NCBI GenBank assembly: GCA_022614695.1
Contig: JAKEIC010000239.1
Span: 1 to 36,971, forward strand
Direction: 5' to 3'
From: Planctomycetales bacterium
Lineage (GTDB): Bacteria > Planctomycetota > JAKEIC01
Length of the DNA stretch: 36,971 bases
Shown here in pieces: positions 6,568-13,936 of the stretch. A program made the position numbers and the translations under genes. Each line of letters opens with the position of its first letter. Position 1 is the first letter of the stretch. The notes below the pieces were generated by a model that saw nothing but the letters and a program-made list of their open reading frames with translations, was not told the DNA's origin and did no database searches.

Positions 6568-8631
6568 ATGCTCCGTTCCCGCGCCGTGCCGGTCGCCCTC
6601 CTGGTCCTCGCCGCGCTCGGCGCCTTGCTCCTCCTGCTGCTCGCGCGCGGGCCGAGCCCCGGGGACCTGGGGATCGGCTCGGGGCCCGCGGGCGATGATG
6701 CGTCCGACGTCGCGGCCCGGGCGCCGGGGAGCACAGCGGATCCGCGTGGTCCCCCAGCCGCTCCCTCGTCGGGTGGAGGCACGGCCCCGGGAGGGACTGC
6801 CGCCGGCGCGTCGGCTCGCCCGATCCCCGAGGGGAAAGCTCGACTCGGCCTGCGCGTGGCCGACGCGGTCACCGACACCCGGCTGGGCGCGCGAGTCCGC
6901 GTGGGCGAGCTCTCCGCGGACGAGCCCGCCGGGGGGCGGGAGCCCCCGTGGACCGAATCCCTCGAACTCCACCTCGAGCCCGGGACCCGCGTCCGGATCC
7001 GGTTGGAGGCGGACGGCTACTTCCCCGCGGAAGGGATCGTCCCTGTCCCTCAGTCGAGCGGGGAGGAGCGCGAGGTCCGCGCGTGGCTCCTGCCGCGGCC
7101 CGTACCCGGGCGGGGAGTCGTGCGCGGCGAGGAGGGGAACGTCGTCTACGAGGCGCGGGTCGCGTTCGGCCGGCCCCCGCGGGCGAAGGGGTGGGAGGCG
7201 CACGACGAGGACGAGCGGACCGGTTGGGCGGCGGGGAACCGGCTCGGGTGGTCCGCCGTCCCTTCCGCCGAGGGGCTCGCGGCCTGGGGCCGGATCACGT
7301 CCGCGACGGCCCGCACCGAGACCGACGGGACCTACGCCCTCGACCTCATCCCCGGGCTCCAGACGCGGCTCTCGGCGTCCCACCGCTTCCGCTACTACTC
7401 CAACCGCTCGGCGGCGACGATCCGGCCGGCGTCCGAGCCGACGCGGATCTCGGACATCTCGCTCGGCGGCGGCGGCGCCGCGGCGCTCGTGGTCGCGCTC
7501 GCGCGGGACCGCGGCTCGGCCGGGACGATCCACCTCGCGGCGTTCCTCCACGCCGTGGACGGCGGCCGCGTCTACGCGCGCGAGATCGCGGGCGTCACCG
7601 AGTTCGAGATGTGGGGACTCCCGCCCGGCGCGGCCGAGCTGCACCTCCTGCCGCTGCTCCGCGCAGTGAAACCGGCGCGCGTGCCGGTGGAACTCCGTCC
7701 GGAGGAGGTGGCCCGCGCGGGGGTGACCCTCGAGGACGCGCCGATGCTGCGCGGGTCCGTCGCCGACGTGAACGGTCGGCCGGTCCCGCGCGCCGTGCTC
7801 CTCGCCACGTTCCGCTGGCCGGGGCTCCCGGAGGTGGAGATGCCCGAGGCGCCGGCGAAGGGACGCGCGTCGAACGCCCCTTCGGGGGAGGAGCTGAGCG
7901 CCCTGGCCGCCGGCTCCGGCGTCGAGACGCCCTACGGGTGGGAGATCTCGGGCCTGGCCTGGTTCGCCTCCGTGACCGACGGGCGAGGCGCCTTCGTCCT
8001 GGAGGGACTTCCCGAGGGGGGCGCGGACCTCGTCCTCTCGATCCGCGGGGCGACGCGTTGGAGGGGGCGCGGCGTCCCGGGAGAGGCGCCGCTCGAGATC
8101 CGGCTCGCCGAGTCGGAGCCCGACCTCCTCGTGTTCGTCGCGGGGGCCTCCTGGGGCGGCGAGGTGGCCCTGTTCTCGGAGGGAAGGGCCGTCGAGACGG
8201 CCCGGCTCGGGGTCCCGGGCGCCCCGGCCGCGTTCCGCGGGCTCAGGTCCGGACGGTACGCCGTCCTCGCGCGCGAGCGCGGCCTCGATCAGCCCCTCCT
8301 CGGGTACCGCGAGGTGACGGTCGGTGGGGACCGGGCCGAGGCGCTGGACATCGCACTGGCCCCCGCGGGCGTCGTCACGCTGCGGGCGTCCGAGGCGGAG
8401 ACGGGCGCGCCCGTGCGCGCGGCCCTCGAGTGCCTCGCGGGCGGGATCCCGATCGTCCGCCTCGACCTCCGCGAGGGCGAGGCCGAGGTCGCTCTCCCCC
8501 CGCGGACCGCGATCCGCCTGACCGTCTCGGCCGAGGGCCTCGAGCCGTGGGTCCGGGACCTCGCGCTCGAGCCCGGCGAGCGGCTCACGCTCGGGGAGAT
8601 CCGGCTCCGGCGTGCGGGGAGTGGGAAGTAG
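6568..8631 (+). CDS. Membrane-anchored protein with carboxypeptidase-regulatory-like domains
   Basis: A 687-aa protein with an N-terminal membrane segment (about 6-28, Ala/Leu-rich) followed by a Pro/Gly/Ala-rich linker and a large extracytoplasmic part. That part contains several beta-sandwich segments of the carboxypeptidase-regulatory-like/Cna-B type, recognisable from the pattern V.D...G.P......A.....T...G.F...G.P.G near 400-500 and from the C-terminal ATG-style segments ending in EPGE (about 666-669). No enzyme motif is seen. The layout (TM anchor, low-complexity linker, repeated sandwich domains) is the same as in the protein encoded at 21362-24019, suggesting paralogues. Start at ATG 6568 is favoured by the TAGAAT box 8 nt upstream; no SD. 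Its stop faces the ABC-2 permease stop 10 bp away. Confidence 0.8.
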   Translation: MLRSRAVPVALLVLAALGALLLLLLARGPSPGDLGIGSGPAGDDASDVAARAPGSTADPRGPPAAPSSGGGTAPGGTAAGASARPIPEGKARLGLRVADAVTDTRLGARVRVGELSADEPAGGREPPWTESLELHLEPGTRVRIRLEADGYFPAEGIVPVPQSSGEEREVRAWLLPRPVPGRGVVRGEEGNVVYEARVAFGRPPRAKGWEAHDEDERTGWAAGNRLGWSAVPSAEGLAAWGRITSATARTETDGTYALDLIPGLQTRLSASHRFRYYSNRSAATIRPASEPTRISDISLGGGGAAALVVALARDRGSAGTIHLAAFLHAVDGGRVYAREIAGVTEFEMWGLPPGAAELHLLPLLRAVKPARVPVELRPEEVARAGVTLEDAPMLRGSVADVNGRPVPRAVLLATFRWPGLPEVEMPEAPAKGRASNAPSGEELSALAAGSGVETPYGWEISGLAWFASVTDGRGAFVLEGLPEGGADLVLSIRGATRWRGRGVPGEAPLEIRLAESEPDLLVFVAGASWGGEVALFSEGRAVETARLGVPGAPAAFRGLRSGRYAVLARERGLDQPLLGYREVTVGGDRAEALDIALAPAGVVTLRASEAETGAPVRAALECLAGGIPIVRLDLREGEAEVALPPRTAIRLTVSAEGLEPWVRDLALEPGERLTLGEIRLRRAGSGK

Positions 8632-8641
8632 GGGAGTCGCC

Positions 8642-9391
8642 CTACGCTCTCGCCCGCACCGTGAGGCTCGCGGCGGCGAGAAGCCCGGCGCCCATCGCCA
8701 CGAGGGCGCCGAGCCAGGGAGCCACCTCCGCGAAGGTCCTCCCGTCGCGCAGCAGCCCGAGGAGCACCTTCTCGGCGTGGGTGAGCGGGATCGCGTAGGC
8801 GATCGCGCGGAGCCAGCCCGGGAGCGACGCGAGCGGGATCACGAGGCCGCAGAGGAGGAGCGAGGGCGCGATCACGAGCGGGATCGTCGGGAAGACCTGC
8901 CCCTCGGTGCGCGCGAGCGCCGAGACGAAGACCCCGAGCGCCACCGAGACGACGGCGAGCGAGAGGGTCGTCGCGACGACGGGCGCCACGCGCCCCGCGA
9001 GCGGGACGTCGAAGGCGAGGAGCGTCGTCCCGAAGAGGAACGCGGTCTGGACCGCGGCGATCGTGCCGTAGCCGAGGACGTAGCCGAGGACCACCGAGGC
9101 GCGGCCGTAGCCCGCGGCGAGCGTCCGCTCGAGCGTCCCGTCCCGCCGCTCGCGGACGAGGACGATCGTCGAGAGGACGTAGGCGAGGAAGAACACGATG
9201 AAGCCGCCGGCCGGGAGCGCGTAGACCCCGATCCGGAGCCCGAGCCTCTGGAACATCGGCACGCCCTCGAAGACGGCCTTGAGCAGCAGGACCAGGAGCA
9301 CCGGCACCGCGCAGGCGAGGCCGACGAACCGCGGGTCCCGCGCGATCTGCGCGAGGATCCGCCGGGCGACGCGGGTGGTGTCGAGGAGCAC
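8642..9391 (-). CDS. ABC-2 type transporter permease
   Basis: A 249-aa integral membrane protein with six hydrophobic segments and the hallmark RERRDGTLERTLAAGYGR stretch after the second segment (about 81-98), typical of ABC-2 (DrrB/NodJ-type) export permeases. It probably pairs with the ATPase encoded at 10855-11748; the LanC-like lipoprotein gene lies between them on the same strand. The start is GTG at 9391. A TACGAT box ends 8 nt upstream and no SD is present, so this gene may have its own promoter as well as being read from upstream genes (90-bp gap). The substrate is unknown; a lipid, peptide or antibiotic-like compound would be family-typical. Confidence 0.85.
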   Translation of the reverse strand: MLLDTTRVARRILAQIARDPRFVGLACAVPVLLVLLLKAVFEGVPMFQRLGLRIGVYALPAGGFIVFFLAYVLSTIVLVRERRDGTLERTLAAGYGRASVVLGYVLGYGTIAAVQTAFLFGTTLLAFDVPLAGRVAPVVATTLSLAVVSVALGVFVSALARTEGQVFPTIPLVIAPSLLLCGLVIPLASLPGWLRAIAYAIPLTHAEKVLLGLLRDGRTFAEVAPWLGALVAMGAGLLAAASLTVRARA

Positions 9392-9399
9392 GGGGACCC

Positions 9400-9405
9400 A
9401 TCGTA
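9400..9405 (-). promoter_or_regulatory. -10-like TACGAT box before the permease
   Basis: TACGAT on the minus strand ends 8 nt before the GTG at 9391, with no SD between. It matches the TAnnnT pattern found before other starts in this window. Confidence 0.4.
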
Positions 9406-9481
9406 CACGGCCGTCCGGCGCCGCTCCCGCGGCCGGGCTCGGCGGGGAACTCCGGGCCGCCGCGGCGTCGCCCCGGGGCGC

Positions 9482-10828
9482 TCAGTCGCCGAAGGGGCTG
9501 TCGGGGAGGGCCGGCAGGCGGCGGCCCGCCTCCAGCGCGTGCATCTTCAGGAAGAAGAGGCCGATCCCGGCCGCCCCCTGGCCATAGCCGGCCTGCGCGA
9601 AGACCTCGTTCGGGCTGACGCGGTTCTCCGCCTGGACCCACTTGAATCCCGGCCGGCCCGGGGTGGCGCGGCGCACCAGGTCCTCGACGCACGCCTCCGC
9701 GCGGCGCCGGTACCGCTCGTCGCGGGTGAGGAGGTACATCTCGGCGAGGAACTCGCCGAGGCCGGCGGTCCCGCAGCACTGGCTCACGTTCCAGAAGCCC
9801 GGCTGGGGCTTCTCCGGGGCTCCGGAGGCCAGGACCCATCGCGAGCATCCGTCCACCCACGAGTCCCACGCGGGGTCGCCCGTGGCGCGCCGGAGCTGGC
9901 GGAAGAGGCGCGCGGTGCCGGCGGGGCCGTGGCACCAGCCGACGTAGTAGAGGTCGGTCGCGTCGGGCTCGTGGCGGTGCCACGCCGAGCCGGCGTCCGT
10001 CTTCTGGCGGTGCGCCGCGAGCCAGTCGGTCGCCTGCCGCGCGGCGGCGAGGAAGCGCTCGTCCCGCGTCGCCTCGTAGAGGACGGCGAGCGCGTAGGCG
10101 ACCCCCGAGGTGCCGTGCGAGAAGTTCGGATAGAGGCGGTCCCACGTCTCCGACATGCGCCAGCGGAGGCCGTCGCTGTCCCGCATCGCCCGCGCGACGA
10201 GGTGCTCGCCGATCCGGACGGCGGCGGCGAGGAAGCGGGGCTCTCCGAGCTCCCGGGACGCCCTCACGAGGAAGAGCGCGGCGCCCGCGGCGCCGTAGAT
10301 GATGTCGTACTTCGTCCACTCCTCGATCGGCCGGGCGGCGACCCACGCGGCGGCGCCGGCGGCGGCGCGGCGGTAGTCGTCGTGGCGGAGGCCGCGGTGG
10401 AGCTCGAGGAACGCGGCGCCGATGCCGGAGGCGCCGGTGTAGAGGCCCGGGTCGAGGACGGGCTTGCCGTCGTCGTCGGGCACGGACCAGCAGAGGCCGT
10501 CGCCGGCCGGGCGCGCCTGCGAGAGGAGCCACCGCGCGCCGCGCTCGGCCATCGCGCGGTCGTCCTCGTCGCCGGTGGCGCGGTACAGCTCGAGGAAGAA
10601 GAGGACGACGCCCGCGGTCCCGTAGTAGAGGTCGCCGCGCGGAGGGGCGGCGGACTCGGGCACGGCGCGCCAGGTCGCCGCGTCTCCCTCCGTGACCGCG
10701 TTGGCGCGCAGCCACGCCGCCGCCTCCTGCGCGAGCGCGAGATGGCGGGAAGGAGCGGGCGCAGGCGCCGCGGCGCAGGAGGAGCCGGCCATGAGTCCGA
10801 GCGTGACGGCGGCCCAGCGGCGGCGCAC
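9482..10828 (-). CDS. Exported LanC-like (lanthionine synthetase C-like) lipoprotein
   Basis: A 448-aa protein with a signal peptide and probable lipidation Cys18 (M-A-G-S-S-C context), then an alpha/alpha-barrel of the LanC type. Seven GxxG turns are visible (YGTAG, TGASG, YGAAG, HGTSG, CHGPAG, CCGTAG, QGAAG), one per helical layer. The zinc-site motif of LanC cyclases is C...CH. Here GWCHG supplies C299 and H300, and the second site is CCG (C351-C352) instead of CHG. Cytoplasmic LanC enzymes form thioether rings in lanthipeptides; this one is predicted to be exported and no precursor gene or dehydratase is visible, so it may act on another substrate such as a glycan. GTG 10828 is preceded by GGGGAGG. 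It sits 26 bp after the ATPase gene. Confidence 0.82.
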   Translation of the reverse strand: MRRRWAAVTLGLMAGSSCAAAPAPAPSRHLALAQEAAAWLRANAVTEGDAATWRAVPESAAPPRGDLYYGTAGVVLFFLELYRATGDEDDRAMAERGARWLLSQARPAGDGLCWSVPDDDGKPVLDPGLYTGASGIGAAFLELHRGLRHDDYRRAAAGAAAWVAARPIEEWTKYDIIYGAAGAALFLVRASRELGEPRFLAAAVRIGEHLVARAMRDSDGLRWRMSETWDRLYPNFSHGTSGVAYALAVLYEATRDERFLAAARQATDWLAAHRQKTDAGSAWHRHEPDATDLYYVGWCHGPAGTARLFRQLRRATGDPAWDSWVDGCSRWVLASGAPEKPQPGFWNVSQCCGTAGLGEFLAEMYLLTRDERYRRRAEACVEDLVRRATPGRPGFKWVQAENRVSPNEVFAQAGYGQGAAGIGLFFLKMHALEAGRRLPALPDSPFGD

Positions 10829-10854
10829 CGAGCGTCCTCCCCGTTTCGCCGAGC

Positions 10855-11748
10855 CTACCCGCCGGGGGCCGTGCGATCCAGGCTCGCCGAACTTCGCCCC
10901 CCGGCTCCGGGGTCGGACCTCTCGCCGATCAGGCGCACGAGCACGTCTTCGAGCGTGTCGGGCCGCACGCGCAGCTCGACGATCTCGCCCGCGCCGATCC
11001 CGGCGATCCACGGGGGCATTCCCCGGGCAGGGTCCTCGAAGCGCCGCTCGTGGACCGCGCCTGCGCGGGTGCGGGCCGTCGCGCTCGCCCCGCCGCGCGC
11101 GAGCAGGTCCGCGGGCGGGCCCTCCCAGAGGACGCGCCCCTCGCGGATCACGAGGAGGCGGTCGCAGTGGACCGCTTCGTCTATCTGGTGCGTCGAGACG
11201 AGGAGGGTGCGGCCCTCGTCCCGGAGCCTCCGGAACTCCTTCCAGAACTCGACGCGGAGGATCGGGTCTATCCCCGCCGTCGGCTCGTCGAGGAGGAGCA
11301 GCTCCGGGTCGCGCGCGAGGGCGCAGGCGAGCGAGACGCGCTGCTTCATCCCGCCCGAGAAACCGAGCACCGGGTCGCCCGCCCGGTCGGCGAGCCCGAG
11401 GAGCGCGAGGAGCCGGTCCACGCGGTCGTCGGGGACGCCCCGGCCGAAGTACCGGACGTTCGCGCGCGCGGGCAGCTCCTCGTAGAGCGCCGCCTCCTGC
11501 GGCATGTAGCCGATCCGGGCGCGGAGCGCGCCGTCGGCGCTCCCGGCGTCCGCCCCGAGCACGCGGAGGCTCCCCTCCGTCGGCCGCGCGAGCAGCCCCA
11601 CGCACCGGACGAGCGTGGTCTTCCCCGCCCCCGACGGCCCGAGCACGCCGACGATCGTGCCGCGCGGGATCTCGAGCGAGACCTCCGCGAGCGCAGCGAC
11701 GCGGCCGTAGCGCTTCCCGAGCCCGCGGGCGAGCACGGCCGGCTCCAT
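10855..11748 (-). CDS. ABC transporter ATP-binding protein
   Basis: A 297-aa ABC ATPase with Walker A GPSGAGKT (37-44), Q-loop Q84, signature FSGGMKQR (130-137), Walker B LLLLDEP (150-156) and switch His187. The family is the DrrA/CcmA-like class that energises ABC-2 exporters, and the C-terminal 85 residues after about 210 are the extra regulatory domain of that class. It is the first gene of a same-strand set with the LanC-like lipoprotein (26-bp gap) and the ABC-2 permease. ATG 11748 is preceded, 9 nt away, by TATCGT; no SD is present. It probably forms an exporter with the permease at 8642-9391. Confidence 0.92.
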   Translation of the reverse strand: MEPAVLARGLGKRYGRVAALAEVSLEIPRGTIVGVLGPSGAGKTTLVRCVGLLARPTEGSLRVLGADAGSADGALRARIGYMPQEAALYEELPARANVRYFGRGVPDDRVDRLLALLGLADRAGDPVLGFSGGMKQRVSLACALARDPELLLLDEPTAGIDPILRVEFWKEFRRLRDEGRTLLVSTHQIDEAVHCDRLLVIREGRVLWEGPPADLLARGGASATARTRAGAVHERRFEDPARGMPPWIAGIGAGEIVELRVRPDTLEDVLVRLIGERSDPGAGGRSSASLDRTAPGG

Positions 11749-11757
11749 CGCGGCCCG

Positions 11758-11763
11758 ACGATA
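11758..11763 (-). promoter_or_regulatory. -10-like TATCGT box before the ABC ATPase
   Basis: TATCGT on the minus strand ends 9 nt before ATG 11748 and no SD lies between. It could start a leaderless or near-leaderless transcript of the ATPase, LanC-like and permease genes. Confidence 0.4.
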
Positions 11764-11792
11764 CCACGCGGCCGCGGGCGCCGTCCCGATCG

Positions 11793-12608
11793 TCAGCGCC
11801 CCGCGCCCCCCGAGGGAGGGAGCCGCCCCTCCTCGCACTCGGCGAGCCAGGCGCGCGCCTGCGTGGCGAGCTGCGAGTCCGGGGCGAGGCGCAGGAACTC
11901 CTCGAACTCGGCCTTCGCGCCCGCCCGGTCGCCCCGCTCGAGCCGGGAGCGGCCGAGGTTCAACCGGGCCTCGGCGAAGCCCGGGCGCAGCCGGACGGCG
12001 GCCGCGAACTCCTGCTCGGCCTCGGCGGCCCGCCCGAGGAGCCCGAGGGCGATGCCGCGATTGACGCGGGCGGTCCCGTCTTCCGGCGCGAGCCGGAGCA
12101 CCGCGTCGAAGTCGGCGAGCGCCGCCTCCGCCTCTCCCAGCTCCCGGCGCATCGCGCCGCGGTTGTTGAGCGCGTCGCGGTAGGTGGGCCGGATCCGCAG
12201 CGCCGCCGTGTAGTCCGTGATCGCCGCGGCCGCGTTCCCGAGGAGGCGATGCGCCTCGCCTCGCCGGAAGAACGAGTCCGCGTCTTCCGGGTCGAGCACC
12301 AGCGCAGCGGAGAGGTCCGCGAGGGCCGCGGCGGGCTCGCCCAGCACCAGGCGGACGTCTCCGCGGTTCCGGAGCGGCTGGACGAGCTTCGGGTCCCGCG
12401 CGAGCGCGGCGCTGAAGTCCTCCGCGGCCCCCGCGAGATCGCCGAGGGCCCGGCGCGTGACCCCCCGGTTGTTGTACGTCTGCGCGTCGTCCGGCCGGAG
12501 CGAGAGATGGAAAGTGTAGTCCTCGATCGCCCCCAGGAGATCGCCGGTCCCCTGCCGGATGAGGGCGCGGTTGAAGCGGACCGAGGGGTCCTGCGGGAGG
12601 AGAGCCAC
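11793..12608 (-). CDS. TPR-repeat protein, probable 3' part of a broken kinase/TPR gene
   Basis: Seven or so tetratricopeptide repeats, with recurring patterns such as NNRGVTRRALGDLAGAAEDF and NRGIALGLLGRAAEAEQEF, fill this 271-aa frame. TPRs bind protein partners. The frame is identical to that of the kinase fragment upstream. Between them a single TAA (12699-12701) interrupts what is otherwise continuous TPR coding: the codons after it read P-R-L-G-A-A-L-S-N-R, a normal repeat start. The GTG at 12608 is only the first possible restart and no SD precedes it, so this part may not be translated on its own. It is most likely the C-terminal half of one gene spanning 11793-13886, disrupted by a nonsense change. 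Confidence 0.65.
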   Translation of the reverse strand: MALLPQDPSVRFNRALIRQGTGDLLGAIEDYTFHLSLRPDDAQTYNNRGVTRRALGDLAGAAEDFSAALARDPKLVQPLRNRGDVRLVLGEPAAALADLSAALVLDPEDADSFFRRGEAHRLLGNAAAAITDYTAALRIRPTYRDALNNRGAMRRELGEAEAALADFDAVLRLAPEDGTARVNRGIALGLLGRAAEAEQEFAAAVRLRPGFAEARLNLGRSRLERGDRAGAKAEFEEFLRLAPDSQLATQARAWLAECEEGRLPPSGGAGR

Positions 12609-12698
12609 GGCCTCCTCCGCGTCTCGGAGCGCCCCGGCCGGGTCCCCGAGCGCCCCGCGCGCCTTCGAGCGGTTCGAGAGCGCCGCCCCGAGACGCGG

Positions 12699-13886
12699 TT
12701 AGATGCGGAGGGCCGCATCGCAGTCCTCGAGGGCGCCCTTCAGGTCCCCGCGCTCGCCCCGGAGCGCTCCCCGCTGGGTGTAGACCCCGGCGAGCGGGAC
12801 GCCGGACTCGAGGACGCGCGTGTATTCGCGGATCGCCGCGTGCCGGTCCCCGAGGGGGTCCCATGCCTCGACGTAGGCCCGCAGCAGCGATGCGTCCCAG
12901 CCGGGCTCGTCGCGGAGCAACGCCCGGGCCTCGAGCCAGTCCTCCCGGAGGATCGCCGCGAATGCCCGGGCGAGCCGGTACTCGCGCCCGCCCCCGGCAG
13001 CGATCGGCTGCACCGCCCCGGCGACGCGACGGGTCCGCTCGTCCCGCGGCGCCCCGACGTCGAAGGTCGCCTCGAGCGCCTCCGCGATCCGCGCCGCGGG
13101 TCCCTGGGGTGCGTCGGTCGGGACAGCCCGCCACGCGGCGCGGGCCCCCTCCCCGTCCCCGATCCCCCACAGGAGGATCCCGCGCTCGAGCCTCCAGGCG
13201 TGGCGGCCGGGCTCGGCCTCGAGCGCCTCGCCGAGCAGCCGCGCCCCCTCGCGGGGGTCGAGGGTCCGGACGGCGGCCGCCCGCGCGGCGAGGTCCTCGC
13301 CGGGCGGGCGAGAGCGCGGGGCGCCGGCCGGCGGGCCATGCACCGGGCCGTCCGGCCCGCGGGCCGAGAGGGCGGCAAGGGCCACCGCGCCGGCGACGAG
13401 GACGAACGCGACGCCCGCGGCCGTGACCGTGCGCCGCGGCGGGGCCAGGGGCGCCTCCCCGGCGAGGACGAGCGCGAGGTCGTCGCGGAGCGCGCCCGCC
13501 CCCGGGTATCGGCGGCGCGTGTCCTTCGTGAAGCAAGCGCCGACGACCCGCAGGAGCCCCGCCGGCGAGTCGGGCCGCAGCACCCGGAGGGGCGCCGGCC
13601 TCTCCAGGAGGATCCTCGCGACGAGCGCGGCGTCGGTGTCCGCCTCCCACGGCGGCCGGCCCGAGAGCATCTCGTGCAGCACGCACCCGAGGCTCCAGAC
13701 GTCCGTCGCCGGCGTGAGCGAGGCGGTCTCGCCGCGGGCCTGCTCGGGGGACATGTAGGCCGGGGTCCCCAGGGCGACGCCCGTGCGGGTGAGCTTCGAG
13801 CCGGTGGCGACGGACTTCGCGAGGCCGAAGTCGGCGAGGAAGCCGCCCGCGGGCGCCGGTCCGCGGGCCTCGGTCGGCTGCGCCAC
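12699..13886 (-). CDS. N-terminally truncated Ser/Thr kinase (C-lobe) with membrane segment and TPRs, probable pseudogene
   Basis: The 395-aa frame begins just before the DFG motif (ADFGLA at 18-23), followed by GTPAYMSPEQA and DVWSLGCVL, all normal for the C-lobe of bacterial Hanks-type kinases. The entire N-lobe is missing: there is no glycine loop, no ATP-binding Lys and no HRDxKPxN catalytic loop, and the divergent gene at 13937 takes the place where they should be. A membrane segment lies at about 155-172, followed by TPR-like repeats. The frame stops at a TAA within a TPR, and coding similarity continues beyond it in the same frame. It cannot be an active kinase as read. GTG 13886 has a TAGCAT box 7 nt upstream, so transcription may still occur. 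Confidence 0.7.
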   Translation of the reverse strand: MAQPTEARGPAPAGGFLADFGLAKSVATGSKLTRTGVALGTPAYMSPEQARGETASLTPATDVWSLGCVLHEMLSGRPPWEADTDAALVARILLERPAPLRVLRPDSPAGLLRVVGACFTKDTRRRYPGAGALRDDLALVLAGEAPLAPPRRTVTAAGVAFVLVAGAVALAALSARGPDGPVHGPPAGAPRSRPPGEDLAARAAAVRTLDPREGARLLGEALEAEPGRHAWRLERGILLWGIGDGEGARAAWRAVPTDAPQGPAARIAEALEATFDVGAPRDERTRRVAGAVQPIAAGGGREYRLARAFAAILREDWLEARALLRDEPGWDASLLRAYVEAWDPLGDRHAAIREYTRVLESGVPLAGVYTQRGALRGERGDLKGALEDCDAALRI

Positions 13887-13893
13887 GGGCGCT

Positions 13894-13899
13894 ATGCTA
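13894..13899 (-). promoter_or_regulatory. -10-like TAGCAT box before the truncated kinase
   Basis: TAGCAT on the minus strand ends 7 nt before the apparent GTG start at 13886. It fits the window's leaderless-type pattern and is one reason to think the truncated frame might still be expressed. Confidence 0.35.
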
Positions 13900-13936
13900 C
13901 CGGGCGAGCGGGCCGGACGGGGAAGGGGGGACCGCG

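Noticed and set aside
8632-10900. Search for a lanthipeptide precursor (short Cys/Ser/Thr-rich gene) near the LanC-like gene
   Set aside because: The gaps at 9392-9481 and 10829-10854 are too short or lack a start with a Cys/Ser/Thr-rich frame; none is supported.
9482-11767. A LanC-like protein extended at its N-terminus through the ABC ATPase gene
   Set aside because: The open frame continues upstream, but the ATPase is clearly coded in another frame, and GTG 10828 with GGGGAGG and a signal peptide gives the proper start.
12699-12701. Frameshift as the cause of the break in the kinase/TPR gene
   Set aside because: The parts before and after the stop are in the same frame, so a single nonsense codon, not an indel, explains the interruption.
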